This document shows, one piece after another, positions 53,026 through 62,494 of a stretch of 64,000 nt of DNA (position 1 is its first letter; the number at the start of each line of letters is the position of its first letter). Made by a program: the position numbers and the translations under genes. The stretch is from NCBI GenBank assembly GCA_033344895.1, contig JAWPMN010000001.1:248001-312000 (forward strand), in the 5' to 3' direction. Below the pieces are notes generated by a model that searched no databases, had not been told where the DNA came from, and saw only the letters and a list, made by a program, of their open reading frames with translations. The stretch is from Alphaproteobacteria bacterium. GTDB lineage: Bacteria > Pseudomonadota > Alphaproteobacteria > UBA8366 > Aestuariispiraceae.

Positions 53026-55629
53026 ATGACGGGACCCGCATCCAGGTCTCGCCGCTGGAAATTGTGGGGAAGCCTCGGCTGTGCCGTCGGGCTGCTTGCC
53101 GCCCTTTGGTTTGGCCCCCGCATGGTGGACTGGAGCCCGTTCAAGCCCGAAATCGCCGCCTTCATGTCGAACGAGCTGGGTGTGAAGGTTGATCTGCGCG
53201 GGCCGCTCAGAATCGAACTGCTGCCACAGCCCCGCATCACCGCGGCGGATATCCGCGTATCTGGTGAAACGGCCAACGGCCATATCCGCTGGCTGCGTGG
53301 AAGTTTGAATCCCCGCGCCCTCCTAACCGGAAGGATGCAGCCGCGCGACGTGGAACTGGTCGAGGCCGACCTGACCCTGCCCTTCATGCAGAACGAGGCA
53401 GCGCCCTATGCCGGCCGAACCTCCGTGGATGTCCAGGACGGTCGGCTCACCCTCACCGGTGGTCCGACATGGCTGCCGGATACCGTCGAACAGATCGATG
53501 GCCGTCTCGCACTGGGTACCGGCAATGGCCGCCTGTTCGGGTTCGACGGTGAAGCACGGCTTTCCGGCGAACCCGTCGGCATCGCCGTGGAGGGCGATGG
53601 CAAGGGCGGATTGGTGCTCACTCTTGCCCATGGGCCCAGCGCGTCGGACCTTGTTCTGGACGGGGCACCGACCGAGGACGGCGGATGGAGCGGGACGGTC
53701 ACTCTGATACTGGAGGAGGCCGGCTTCCTGTCGACCCTGAATGCGGAGGCTGTCACCCGTCTCATCGGCGACGGGGCCGCGACCGTCGACGCCACGGTGA
53801 CGGTTTCTCCCGCCGGCATCGTCTCCATCGGTGCGGAACGGATCGACACGAAGCGCCTGACAGGAAAGGCGACGGCCACCATCGTTCCCGGCCCGCGCAA
53901 TGCCTTTGATCTGGCGGTAGCGCTGAAACGCGCCGACTTTACGGACACGCCGCCCACCCCCGCCTGGATCGCCAGAGATCTGTCCAAGGCGCTCGACGAT
54001 TTTTCCGGCATCGACGTGACCGCGCGGGTTCTGGCCGATCGGATCGATACCCCCGGCGGCGCCCTGCGCCAGCTTCAGATCGTACTTGCGGCCGGCGGCG
54101 GCTTGGCGGTGATCGAAAACGCATCCGCCATTCTTCCCGGCGAAACCGATATCAGCCTTTTCGGAAGCCTGCGCCCCGACCAGACGGGATGGGTGGTCGA
54201 CGGGGAAGTTGCGGTCGTCAGCCCGGATGTCCGATCGGCGCTGGTCGCGTTCTATCCCGACGCGATGGCCCCGCTGGAAGCCTTGCCAAAAGATCGGCTG
54301 AGATCCGTCGATGTATCCGCGCGTGTCTATGCGGATGGCGAAGGTCTGGAGATCACAGAGCTTTATGGTCGGGTCGACGAAACGTCCTGGGCAGGCGCCC
54401 TGTCGGCCCGAACGGATCAGGGTGTCGATCTTCTTCTGCAAGGGGACCGCCTGAACCTGGACCGTCATGTCCCGCAGGGTAGCGGGGCGACCAAACTGGG
54501 ACTGGGCCTGCTTGCGGCTTTGCCACCGACGACCGCGGGGTCAAATCACAGGCTCTCGCTATCCGTGGATCAGGCTACGATATCGGGCGTCCGAATTGAT
54601 GGCGCCGGGGCGGAGTTGAGCTACCGGCCGGCCGAACGGCTGCAAGGCACATTGCGCGCCGCATCCCTCGCCAGCGCCACGGCCACAGGGACATTCGAGG
54701 TCGATCTTGCCAATGCTTCCCTGCCCGCGGACCTTTCCCTGCGCCTGGAAACGCCAACGCCGGATCGTTTTCTCGGCGCCCTCGGCATGCCCGCCCGACA
54801 GGCCGCCCGTATGGCATCGCTGGGCGAGACAACCGTCACCCTTGATGTCTCGGGAAATCCCAAAGTTGGCTTCGGATATGCCGTCGAAGCCCTCGGCAGC
54901 GGCGGCGATGCCCGGATCAGCGGCCTTTTCGAACCCGGCCCGCAGCCCGTTCTGGAGATCACAAAAGGCGCGTTGAACCTGGGGGATATCAGCCTGTTCC
55001 ACATTGAAGCCCGATGTAACGGCGCTGAAGGGGCGGTCTGGCTTTGCAACGGACTGTCTGCCGAAACACCCGGCATGCGATTCTCGGGGGCCCTGCGTCT
55101 GGATGGAACGCCGTCCGCCCGACAGGTCGACCTGACGGTCATGGCGATGGATCTGGACATCGGTCTGTTCGCCGCGCGCAGCGGCTTCCCGGTTCTTCCG
55201 GAAGGGGAAATCCGACTGTCAGGCAGCATAACGGGACAAGGGCGCAGCCTGTTTTCCGCGCTTGCGACAGCGAGCGGCGATCTGGCGATAAGTGGCGATG
55301 TCTCCTTGAATGTTCGCCGCGGTGGTGGCGGCAAATTCGGAAACTTCGACACGCTGCGCACGCGGCTGCGTGAGAGTTTTGGCACCACCTCGCCCCTGAC
55401 CGGCACTGTTCAGATCGCGCCGGACACCCTGGACGCCGATCTGCAGCTGGATGGCAACGGTGCGACCGTGACCGGGAAAATTGGCGTCAGTCGCAGCAGA
55501 GACGCCCTGCAGGCCTCGTTGTCGGTATACGGACACCGGACGCCGGACCCGCTGCTGGAGCTGATCGCCACTGGGCCGACCGGCGCGCCGGATGTTCGCC
55601 TGAAAGGCCCCTGGATCACTGGTCGATAG
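53026..55629 (+). CDS. AsmA-family protein
   Basis: An 867-residue inner-membrane-anchored periplasmic protein. One N-terminal membrane helix (residues about 12-32) leads to the AsmA start: FKPEIAAFMSNELGVKVDLRGPL (here from about residue 40), with LLPQPRITAADIRV and PRDVELVEADLTL. The C-terminal AsmA_2-type region includes GEIRLSGSITGQGRSLFSALA, ASGDLAISGDVSLNV and GTVQIAPDTLDADLQL. Such proteins form long beta-groove bridges thought to move phospholipids to the outer membrane. Divergent from the DUF4169 gene. Confidence 0.92.
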   Translation: MTGPASRSRRWKLWGSLGCAVGLLAALWFGPRMVDWSPFKPEIAAFMSNELGVKVDLRGPLRIELLPQPRITAADIRVSGETANGHIRWLRGSLNPRALLTGRMQPRDVELVEADLTLPFMQNEAAPYAGRTSVDVQDGRLTLTGGPTWLPDTVEQIDGRLALGTGNGRLFGFDGEARLSGEPVGIAVEGDGKGGLVLTLAHGPSASDLVLDGAPTEDGGWSGTVTLILEEAGFLSTLNAEAVTRLIGDGAATVDATVTVSPAGIVSIGAERIDTKRLTGKATATIVPGPRNAFDLAVALKRADFTDTPPTPAWIARDLSKALDDFSGIDVTARVLADRIDTPGGALRQLQIVLAAGGGLAVIENASAILPGETDISLFGSLRPDQTGWVVDGEVAVVSPDVRSALVAFYPDAMAPLEALPKDRLRSVDVSARVYADGEGLEITELYGRVDETSWAGALSARTDQGVDLLLQGDRLNLDRHVPQGSGATKLGLGLLAALPPTTAGSNHRLSLSVDQATISGVRIDGAGAELSYRPAERLQGTLRAASLASATATGTFEVDLANASLPADLSLRLETPTPDRFLGALGMPARQAARMASLGETTVTLDVSGNPKVGFGYAVEALGSGGDARISGLFEPGPQPVLEITKGALNLGDISLFHIEARCNGAEGAVWLCNGLSAETPGMRFSGALRLDGTPSARQVDLTVMAMDLDIGLFAARSGFPVLPEGEIRLSGSITGQGRSLFSALATASGDLAISGDVSLNVRRGGGGKFGNFDTLRTRLRESFGTTSPLTGTVQIAPDTLDADLQLDGNGATVTGKIGVSRSRDALQASLSVYGHRTPDPLLELIATGPTGAPDVRLKGPWITGR

Positions 55630-55694
55630 CAGCGTGCGCCCTTGCAGGCGGGGCTTGACCGAAAGACGCGAATGCGTAGTGTCGTCCAAAGAAA

Positions 55695-55783
55695 TCTCCT
55701 CGGGGTGCCTAATGGAGGCTGAGAGGCGGCGTGCCGTCGACCCGTGGAACCTGACCCGGTTCGGACCGGCGTAGGGAAGGGAG
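55695..55783 (+). promoter_or_regulatory. TPP riboswitch (THI element)
   Basis: The conserved core is complete: CCTCGGGGTGCC (55698-55709), GCTGAGAG (55718-55725), ACCCGTGGAACCTGACCCGG (from 55740) and GGCGTAGGGAAGGGAGA at the 3' end. The P1 stem pairs TCTCCT with AGGGAGA. It lies about 90 bases before thiM, so TPP probably shuts the whole downstream operon, most likely by hiding the thiM ribosome site, since no clear intrinsic terminator follows. Confidence 0.97.
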
Positions 55784-55873
55784 ATAACCGTTTGGCCGCC
55801 CCCGGCAGGCCACGCAATCCCCCCGCAGCCGGTCCCGCATCGTCCGCCCGTGACGAGAAAGGACATCCACGCC

Positions 55874-56647
55874 GTGACGGCCCCTGGAAATGCAATTGAA
55901 CTGGCCACCCTATCCGCCGATCTGCTGAACCGGATCGCGGAGCGGGGCATTCGCGTTCATTGCCTGACGAATTCCGTCGCCGAACCGATCACCGCCAACG
56001 CCCTTCTGGCGATCGGCGCGGTGCCAAGCCTCACGGCAGATTCCGAGGAATTGCCGGACTTCCTGCGCAGTGCGGACGCTCTTCTGATCAATCTGGGCAC
56101 GCCCAGCGCTGAAAAGAAGGCCGTCCGGCGACTGGCCGCGACCGTCGCCTCGAAATCCGGCCTACCCTGGGTTCTGGACCCGGTCATGGTCGACCGGTCG
56201 GATCGCCGCAGGACCGAGGCCGAAACCCTGATTGCCGAGCGGCCGACCGCCATTCGCTGCAATGATGCGGAAGCGGCGGCGCTGGCGAATTCAATGACCG
56301 GGCTGGCCGGAATCATCGCCTGCACCGGCGCGGTGGATCGGGTCCGACACGGTACGCGGTTTGCCTCCCTGGCCGTCGGGCACCCGATGCTGGCACGCAT
56401 CACGGCGACAGGATGCGCCCTCTCCGCCATTCTGGCCGCGTTTCTGGCCGTCCATCCGAAAGACCGGCTGGCGGCCGGTCTGGCGGCGCTGGCAGCCTTC
56501 GGCGCGGCCGGGGCAGAAGCGGCAGAACGTGCGGCGGGGCCGGGCAGCCTTGCCGTGCATCTGCTGGACAGCCTGTCGACATTGGATGCCGAGCGGATCG
56601 CCAGGCGGATCGAATCCTACGAACTTCGCGCGGAGGACAGCGCATGA
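55874..56647 (+). CDS. thiM: hydroxyethylthiazole kinase
   Basis: A 257-residue ribokinase-fold ThiM that phosphorylates the thiazole alcohol for salvage. Marks are VHCLTNSVAEPITANALLAIG at the N-terminus (VHCLTNSVAEPITANALL), WVLDPVMVDRSDRR and RITATGCALSAILAAFLA with the anion-hole GC. I prefer GTG 55874, which has AAAGGA before it, over GTG 55850, which has none. First gene under the TPP riboswitch; it overlaps thiE by ATGA. Confidence 0.95.
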   Translation: MTAPGNAIELATLSADLLNRIAERGIRVHCLTNSVAEPITANALLAIGAVPSLTADSEELPDFLRSADALLINLGTPSAEKKAVRRLAATVASKSGLPWVLDPVMVDRSDRRRTEAETLIAERPTAIRCNDAEAAALANSMTGLAGIIACTGAVDRVRHGTRFASLAVGHPMLARITATGCALSAILAAFLAVHPKDRLAAGLAALAAFGAAGAEAAERAAGPGSLAVHLLDSLSTLDAERIARRIESYELRAEDSA

Positions 56648-57318
56648 CCCGGCCTTCCCTGGACCTGACCCTGTATCTGATCGTAGGCCCGTCCCATGTC
56701 GATGGCGACCCGGCTCCGCTGGTGCGGGATGCGGTCCGGGGCGGCGTGACCCTGGTCCAGTTGCGCGACAAGACCTCGACGACCGGCGGCATGGTTGCTT
56801 CCGCCCGCGCCTTGAAGGCAGCCCTCGACGGGACAGGAGTGCCGCTGCTGATCAATGATCGCGCGGATGTGGCGGTCGCAGCCGGTGCGGACGGGGTGCA
56901 TCTGGGGCGCGACGACCTTTCCCCGGCCGACGCACGCGCCATTGTCGGATCGGACCGCATCGTTGGTGTGACAGTCAAGAACCCGTCAGAAGCCAGAGCG
57001 GTCGAGCCCGGCATCGTCGACTATGCGTCCGTCGGCGGCGTCTTCTCGACAGAGAGCAAGATCAATCCCGATCCGCCGATCGGCCTGGACGGTCTGCGCG
57101 AGATGGCCGCTGTGCTGACGGCCGGGTCCCCGGGCCTGCCACGGTGTGCCATCGCTGGAATCGATGGAACGCGCGCCGCGGAGGTCATCGCCGCAGGCGT
57201 CGACGGTGTCTGCGTCGTCAGTGCCATTACGCGTTCGACCGATCCCTTCAACGCCGCGCAGCAATTGCGCGCCGTGGTCGATGCGGCGAAACGCGAGCAT
57301 GAAAGGTCTTTCGCATGA
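56644..57318 (+). CDS. thiE: thiamine phosphate synthase
   Basis: A 224-residue TIM-barrel ThiE that joins HMP-PP and thiazole phosphate to make thiamine phosphate. Key parts are [47 protein letters not shown] and the phosphate loop [20 protein letters not shown], with [13 protein letters not shown]. Start and stop each overlap the neighbours (ATGA), so thiM, thiE and thiD are translationally coupled. Confidence 0.96.
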   Translation: MTRPSLDLTLYLIVGPSHVDGDPAPLVRDAVRGGVTLVQLRDKTSTTGGMVASARALKAALDGTGVPLLINDRADVAVAAGADGVHLGRDDLSPADARAIVGSDRIVGVTVKNPSEARAVEPGIVDYASVGGVFSTESKINPDPPIGLDGLREMAAVLTAGSPGLPRCAIAGIDGTRAAEVIAAGVDGVCVVSAITRSTDPFNAAQQLRAVVDAAKREHERSFA

Positions 57319-58136
57319 CCAATACCCCCATTGCCATGACCATCGCCGGATCCGACAGCGGCGGCGGCGCCGGTATCCAGGCGGATCTCAAGACGTTCTC
57401 GGCCCTGGGCGTCTATGGCTGTTCCACGATCACCGCGCTGACGGCACAGAATACGCGGGCCGTTACCGGGATCTGCCCGGTCGCGCCGGAGTTCGTGCGG
57501 GCCCAAATGGATGCGGTCTTCGACGATATCGGCGTCGATGCGGTCAAGATCGGCATGCTGGGCGATGCAGCCCTGATCCGCGCAGTTCGGGACGGTCTGC
57601 AGACCCACAAGCCGGACTGGATCGTTCTCGACCCGGTGATGGTCGCCAAGAGCGGCGACGCGTTGCTGGCGCAGGAAGCCGTCACGGCGCTGGTCGCCGA
57701 CCTGTTGCCGATGGCCCATGTCGTCACACCGAATCTGCCGGAAGCCGCGGCACTGCTGAAGCGCAAGGACGCCATCGACGACCCGGATGCGATGGTCGAA
57801 GCCGCACAGGCTCTGCTGGACCTGGGGCCCGGAGCCGTCGTCCTGAAGGGCGGTCATCTGGCCGGGCAGGATTCCGCCGACCTGCTGATGACGGCGGAGG
57901 GCAGCACCTGGCTGCCGGGCCGACGGGTCAACACGCAAAACACTCATGGGACGGGCTGCACCCTTTCCAGCGCCATTGCCGCCGGACTGGCGAAAGGCGA
58001 AACGCTGGACGACGCAGTCAAATCCGCAAAGGCCTATATCGCAAATGCTATCGCCGCGGCGGACCGTCTGTCGGTCGGCCACGGCCACGGGCCTGTTCAC
58101 CACTTCCACGCATATTGGGCAGAGGCTGGAAAATGA
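57315..58136 (+). CDS. thiD: hydroxymethylpyrimidine/phosphomethylpyrimidine kinase
   Basis: A 273-residue ribokinase-fold ThiD that phosphorylates HMP and HMP-P. It has [51 protein letters not shown] and [20 protein letters not shown] with the catalytic GTGC anion hole. It overlaps thiE upstream and the TRAP binding-protein gene downstream by ATGA each. Confidence 0.97.
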   Translation: MTNTPIAMTIAGSDSGGGAGIQADLKTFSALGVYGCSTITALTAQNTRAVTGICPVAPEFVRAQMDAVFDDIGVDAVKIGMLGDAALIRAVRDGLQTHKPDWIVLDPVMVAKSGDALLAQEAVTALVADLLPMAHVVTPNLPEAAALLKRKDAIDDPDAMVEAAQALLDLGPGAVVLKGGHLAGQDSADLLMTAEGSTWLPGRRVNTQNTHGTGCTLSSAIAAGLAKGETLDDAVKSAKAYIANAIAAADRLSVGHGHGPVHHFHAYWAEAGK

Positions 58137-59233
58137 CCAAACCGACGATGACTCCGACCCGACGCTCCCTCCTGACCGGCGGTGCCGCCATCGGCCTGGC
58201 GACCGCCGCAAGTGCCTTCCCCGCCCCCGCCATCGCGGACGGCGTTCGAAAATGGCGCATGTTGACCTCCTGGCCCAAGAACTCGCCCGGTCCAGGCCAG
58301 ACCGCAGAGCGCCTGGCCAAACGCATAACCGAAGCATCCGACGGCAAGATCGTGGTCAAGGTCTACGGTGCCGGTGAAGTGGTTTCCGGCTTTGAGGTCT
58401 TCGATGCCGTCAGTGGCGGCACTGCCGAAATGGCGCATACCGCCGCCGTCTACTGGACCGGCAAGACCGCGGCGTCGGCCTATTTCACCACCGTGCCTTT
58501 CGGCCTGACCTCCCGCGAGCATATGGCATGGATCTATCACGGCGGCGGACAGGCACTTTGGGATCAGTTGTACGAGCCGTTCGGCATCAAGCCCTTCATG
58601 GCCGGCAATACCGGCATGCAGATGGGGGGGTGGTTCAAGAAACCCATCCGTTCCATCGACGATCTGCAGGGTCTGAAGGTTCGCATCGTCGGCTTCGGCG
58701 GCGACATCTATCGTCGCATGGGCGCGGCGCCGGTCTCCCTCCCCGCCTCCGACATCTTCACCAGCCTGGCATCGGGCGCCGTGGACGGCGCGGAATTTCT
58801 CGGCCCCTGGATCGACGAGGCCTTCGGCTTCTACAAGGCCGCGCCGTACTATGTCTGGCCGGGATTCAACAAGCCGAATGGTACCGGCGAATGCCTGATC
58901 GGAAAATCGCTGTATGACGAGCTGCCGGACGCGCTGAAACAGATCGTCACGAATGCCTGCATGGCGGAGCACGCCTATGCCCTCGCCGAAGCCGACTGGA
59001 AGAATGCCGACGCTTTGGACCGGTTGGTCAGCGAACGGGGTGTGGAACTCATGGCCCTGCCGCAGGATCTTGTGGCCCGGGCGCGGAGCGAGGCCGATAC
59101 CGTCATGAAGGAAGCGCTGGACGGCGCCCATCTCGGGCCGGAAATCCTGGAATCATATGCCGCGGCACAGCGCAAGGCACGACGCTGGGCGGAGGTCGGC
59201 ACGGCCGCCTACCAGACCATGCGCGGCGCCTGA
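58133..59233 (+). CDS. orphan TRAP-type substrate-binding protein in the thiamine operon (DctP, TakP-like)
   Basis: A 366-residue periplasmic binding protein. A twin-arginine signal (PTRRSLLTGGAAIGLATAA) precedes a cleavage site near PAIADGV. The mature protein starts WRMLTSWPKNSPGPGQ and contains HGGGQALWDQLYEPFG and DGAEFLGPWIDEAFGFYK, the TakP-branch marks. It is a paralogue of the hut-linked DctP at 13550-14644. ATG 58133 overlaps thiD's stop, and thiZ starts 17 bases after it, so it is embedded in the operon. No DctQ or DctM is encoded here. It may hand a thiamine precursor or carboxylate to a remote TRAP permease. Confidence 0.93.
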   Translation: MTKPTMTPTRRSLLTGGAAIGLATAASAFPAPAIADGVRKWRMLTSWPKNSPGPGQTAERLAKRITEASDGKIVVKVYGAGEVVSGFEVFDAVSGGTAEMAHTAAVYWTGKTAASAYFTTVPFGLTSREHMAWIYHGGGQALWDQLYEPFGIKPFMAGNTGMQMGGWFKKPIRSIDDLQGLKVRIVGFGGDIYRRMGAAPVSLPASDIFTSLASGAVDGAEFLGPWIDEAFGFYKAAPYYVWPGFNKPNGTGECLIGKSLYDELPDALKQIVTNACMAEHAYALAEADWKNADALDRLVSERGVELMALPQDLVARARSEADTVMKEALDGAHLGPEILESYAAAQRKARRWAEVGTAAYQTMRGA

Positions 59234-59250
59234 CACCGGACCCGACCGTC

Positions 59251-60012
59251 ATGGCATCTCCCGGCATAACGGTTGAAGCGGCCGGCCTGTCCTTTGGCGG
59301 CCGCCCCGTCTTCAACGACCTTTCGCTGACATTGTCGGGTGGATGCTGGACGGCGCTGCTGGGCCCAAGCGGTGTCGGAAAGTCCAGTCTGCTGCGTCTG
59401 ATGGCGGGACTTCCGGCCGCAGACGGCGGCGAAATTCGGGGGAAGGTCTCGGCGACAGACGGGACGGAACTGACCGGCCGCATAGCCTACATGGCGCAGC
59501 GCGACCTCCTGCTGCCCTGGCGCAGCGTCGTCGACAATGTGCTTTTGGGGCTGCGTCTGCGCGGCACACAGATCGGACCTCAGGATCGCCATCGCGCGAT
59601 GCATCTGCTGGATCAGGTCGGACTGGCGGATCGGTCCGAAGACAGGCCCGCATCCTTGTCGGGCGGAATGCGCCAACGCGTCGCGCTCGCCCGGACCCTG
59701 ATGGAAGACCGACCCGTCGTCCTGATGGACGAGCCCTTTTCCGCGCTGGACGCCCTGACACGGTTCCGGCTTCAGGAATCGGCGGCATCGCTGTTGCAGG
59801 ATCGTACGGTGTTTCTTGTGACGCACGATCCGATGGAGGCCTTGCGGCTGGCCGATCGCATCCTGATCCTGGCTGGTGAGCCGGCGCGGCTGCAGGAAAC
59901 AGCGGCGCCGCCGAGCCCGGCAAGACCAAGAGATCCCGGCAGCGAGGTCATGGCCGCAAGGGCGGCGGAACTGACCCGTAACCTGGCGGGTCCGGGGGAG
60001 CGTGTGGCATGA
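59251..60012 (+). CDS. thiZ: ABC transporter ATP-binding protein for thiamine precursor (ThiZ-like)
   Basis: A 253-residue ABC ATPase. Walker A is GPSGVGKSS, the Q-loop YMAQRDLLLPWRSV, the signature LSGGMRQRVALARTL, Walker B VVLMDEPFSALDALTR and the H-loop FLVTHDPMEALRL. The LLPWRSV Q-loop is common in SsuB/TauB/ThiZ-type importers. Position between thiD and thiX/thiY, under the TPP riboswitch, supports pyrimidine uptake. Confidence 0.92.
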   Translation: MASPGITVEAAGLSFGGRPVFNDLSLTLSGGCWTALLGPSGVGKSSLLRLMAGLPAADGGEIRGKVSATDGTELTGRIAYMAQRDLLLPWRSVVDNVLLGLRLRGTQIGPQDRHRAMHLLDQVGLADRSEDRPASLSGGMRQRVALARTLMEDRPVVLMDEPFSALDALTRFRLQESAASLLQDRTVFLVTHDPMEALRLADRILILAGEPARLQETAAPPSPARPRDPGSEVMAARAAELTRNLAGPGERVA

Positions 60013-60761
60013 CACGCCTCTTCCGCCTGTCCGTGACGACCGTCGGATTGCTGGCCGCCTGGTGGCTGCTGGTCTGGTTGACCGAGGCCCCGCCCTTCAT
60101 GCTGCCCGATCCCGCACGGGTGATCGGGGTCCTGGTCGAGCGCTTCTGGTCGATCCTTCCCCATGCCGGCATTACCGGGGTGGAAATCCTGATCGGGCTC
60201 GCTCTGGGAACCATATTTGGCGGGGCAAGCGCCCTGCTTCTTGTCTCCGTCGCACCGGTCCGACGCTGGCTGATGCCGTTGCTGGTTGTCAGCCAGGCCC
60301 TGCCGGTCTTCGCACTGGCCCCGCTTCTGACACTCTGGTTCGGCTATGGTCTGGCCTCGAAGATCGCGATGGCGACGCTGATCATCTTCTTCCCGGTCAC
60401 GGCCGCATTTTACGACGGTCTGCGCCGCATCGATCCGGGCTGGCTCGATCTCGCCCGGGTGATGGGCGGCAGTCGCGCCACGACCCTTTTGCATCTGCGC
60501 CTGCCAGCCGCCCTGCCCGCCTTCGGCAGCGGCCTGAGGGTGGCAACCGCGGTCGCCCCGATCGGCGCCGTGGTTGGGGAATGGGTCGGGTCCTCCGCCG
60601 GGCTCGGCTATCTGATGCTGCATGCGAATGGGCGCATGCAGACCGACCTGATGTTCGCTGCCCTGTTGGTCCTCGCCGTCATGGCGCTGACGCTCTACGC
60701 AGCGGTCGATGCGGGCGCCCGCGCCCTGACCCGATGGCAGCCGGAGGACGGCTATGCCTGA
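60009..60761 (+). CDS. thiX: ABC transporter permease for thiamine precursor (ThiX-like)
   Basis: A 250-residue permease with about six membrane helices. The EAA loop is WLDLARVMGGSRATTLLHLR, and VSQALPVFALAPLLTLWFGYG is the usual binding-protein-dependent segment. GEWVGSSAGLGYLMLHANGRM is typical of the Thi/Ssu/Tau-type permeases. Its start overlaps thiZ (ATGA). Confidence 0.92.
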   Translation: MTRLFRLSVTTVGLLAAWWLLVWLTEAPPFMLPDPARVIGVLVERFWSILPHAGITGVEILIGLALGTIFGGASALLLVSVAPVRRWLMPLLVVSQALPVFALAPLLTLWFGYGLASKIAMATLIIFFPVTAAFYDGLRRIDPGWLDLARVMGGSRATTLLHLRLPAALPAFGSGLRVATAVAPIGAVVGEWVGSSAGLGYLMLHANGRMQTDLMFAALLVLAVMALTLYAAVDAGARALTRWQPEDGYA

Positions 60762-60806
60762 ACGCAAACAATGAACCGACAAACGAACCGATAAAGGAAT
60801 GACCGG

Positions 60807-61775
60807 ATGAAACGCACCCTGATCGCCGCACTGTCCGCGGCCCTGTTGCTGGCCACAGCCCGTCCCGGCATGGCACAGGACAAGATGACCGTCCTGCTGG
60901 ACTGGTTCGTCAATCCGGACCACGCGGCGCTGGTCGTCGCACGGGACAAGGGCTTCTTCGCGGATCAGGACCTGGAAGTCGAACTGATCGCACCTGCCGA
61001 TCCGAACGACCCGCCGAAACTGGTCGCTGCCGGAAAGGCCGATGTGGCGGTATCCTATCAGCCGCAATTGCACATGATGGCCGATCAGGGCCTGCCGCTG
61101 GTGCGGGTCGGCACCCTGGTGGATCAGCCGCTGAACAGTCTTGTGGTTCTGGCCGACGGTCCGGTCAAATCCATTGCCGATCTGAAAGGTGCGCGGATCG
61201 GCTATTCCGTCGGCGGGTTCGAAGACGCCCTGCTGGGGGCGATGCTGAAGGAGGCCGGCCTGTCGCTGGACGACATCGAACTGATCAACGTCAACTGGTC
61301 GCTGTCGCCCTCCCTGATCGCCGGACAGACCGATGCCGTGATCGGCGCCTTCCGCAATTTCGAACTGAACCAGATGGACATCGAAGGCCATCCGGGCCGC
61401 GCCTTCCTGCCCGAAGACCACGGCGTCCCGGCTTATGACGAATTGATTCTGCTGAGTTCCAGCCATGGCCGCGACGACCCGCGCCTGCCGCGCTTCCTGC
61501 GCGCACTCGAGGACGCGACGGCCTTCGTTCAGGAGAATCCGGCCGAGGCCTGGGAGGTGTTCATTGCCGCCTATCCCGATCTGGATGACGAACTGAACAG
61601 GCGCGCATGGAAGGACACGGTCCCGCTTCTCGCCGACAAACCCGCGAAACTGGATGCCAAGCGATACTACGATTTCGCAGCCTTCATGCTGGAATCCGGC
61701 CTGATCGAATCCAGCCCGGAGCTTCATGTCTATGCGGAGGAACTGCCGGTTCCCTGCAACTGCTCCGCCAACTGA
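60807..61775 (+). CDS. thiY: thiamine precursor (formyl-aminopyrimidine-type) binding protein ThiY
   Basis: A 322-residue NMT1/THI5-like periplasmic binding protein with an Sec signal peptide (residues 1-23). The mature start VLLDWFVNPDHAALVVARDKGFF is the THI5/ThiY mark (LLDWFVNPDHAALVVARDKG). AAGKADVAVSYQPQ and GYSVGGFEDALLGAML follow. ThiY usually binds formylaminopyrimidine, a thiamine breakdown product, for salvage by TenA-type enzymes. The C-terminus ends PCNCSAN, an uncommon Cys-x-Cys tail. It starts 45 bases after thiX. Confidence 0.94.
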   Translation: MKRTLIAALSAALLLATARPGMAQDKMTVLLDWFVNPDHAALVVARDKGFFADQDLEVELIAPADPNDPPKLVAAGKADVAVSYQPQLHMMADQGLPLVRVGTLVDQPLNSLVVLADGPVKSIADLKGARIGYSVGGFEDALLGAMLKEAGLSLDDIELINVNWSLSPSLIAGQTDAVIGAFRNFELNQMDIEGHPGRAFLPEDHGVPAYDELILLSSSHGRDDPRLPRFLRALEDATAFVQENPAEAWEVFIAAYPDLDDELNRRAWKDTVPLLADKPAKLDAKRYYDFAAFMLESGLIESSPELHVYAEELPVPCNCSAN

Positions 61776-61807
61776 TCTGCCAACTGATCCGCTTTTCGGA
61801 GGGAACC

Positions 61808-62473
61808 ATGCCTGATCTGTTCGACCGCCTGAAGGCGTCCTGTCCGAAAGACTGGGAGGCCTATACCCGCCACCCCTTCGTTCGGGGCATGGCGGACGGC
61901 ACCCTGCCGGAACCGGCCTTCCGGTACTATCTGGAGCAGGATTATCTGTTCCTGATCCAGTTCGCCCGCGCCTATGCCCTGGCCGGATACAAGGCGCGAA
62001 CCGTGGAAGACCTGAAACGGGCAAAAGACGGTATCGCGGCCATCATGGATGTGGAACTGAACCTGCATGTCGGGTTCTGCCGGAAATGGGGCATTGATCC
62101 GGCCGACCTGGAGAACCTTCCCGAAGACCCGGCCAACATGGCCTATACACGCTATGTCCTGGAATGCGGCATGGCGGGCGATCTTTTGGACCTTCACGTG
62201 GCGCTGCTGCCCTGCATGCTGGGCTATGGCGAAATCGGTCCGGCACTGGATTCCGAAACGAAGGCACGGGGTGTCGACACGCCCTATGCCGACTGGATCG
62301 CGATGTATGCCGGATCCGACTATCAGGACGCCTGTGCCGATGAACGCCGGTATATCGACCGCCTTGCAGGGCCCCAGCTGTCGGACACGCGCTTCGACGA
62401 TCTGGCCCGGACCTTTCGCGACGCGACCCGGCTGGAAATCAAGTTCTGGCAGATGGGGCTGGACGCGGCCTGA
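61808..62473 (+). CDS. tenA: thiaminase II / aminopyrimidine aminohydrolase TenA
   Basis: A 221-residue helical TenA that hydrolyses aminomethyl- or formylaminopyrimidine to HMP, and can cleave thiamine. RYYLEQDYLFLIQFARAYAL is the family start, and VALLPCMLGYGEIG carries the active-site cysteine of the TenA_C class. The C-terminal glutamate is in RLEIKFWQMGL. ATG 61808 follows GGAGGGA; the frame upstream lies inside thiY. Its place after thiXYZ fits a salvage route: uptake, TenA, ThiD, ThiE. Confidence 0.95.
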   Translation: MPDLFDRLKASCPKDWEAYTRHPFVRGMADGTLPEPAFRYYLEQDYLFLIQFARAYALAGYKARTVEDLKRAKDGIAAIMDVELNLHVGFCRKWGIDPADLENLPEDPANMAYTRYVLECGMAGDLLDLHVALLPCMLGYGEIGPALDSETKARGVDTPYADWIAMYAGSDYQDACADERRYIDRLAGPQLSDTRFDDLARTFRDATRLEIKFWQMGLDAA

Positions 62474-62494
62474 ACTCCGAAACGGGCGGCCCGG

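Noticed and set aside
57146-59233. A continuous 695-residue open frame running through thiE and thiD into the TRAP binding-protein gene
   Set aside because: Only the part from ATG 58133 has family similarity and a Tat signal. The upstream part is the out-of-frame reading of thiE and thiD, kept open by high GC content.
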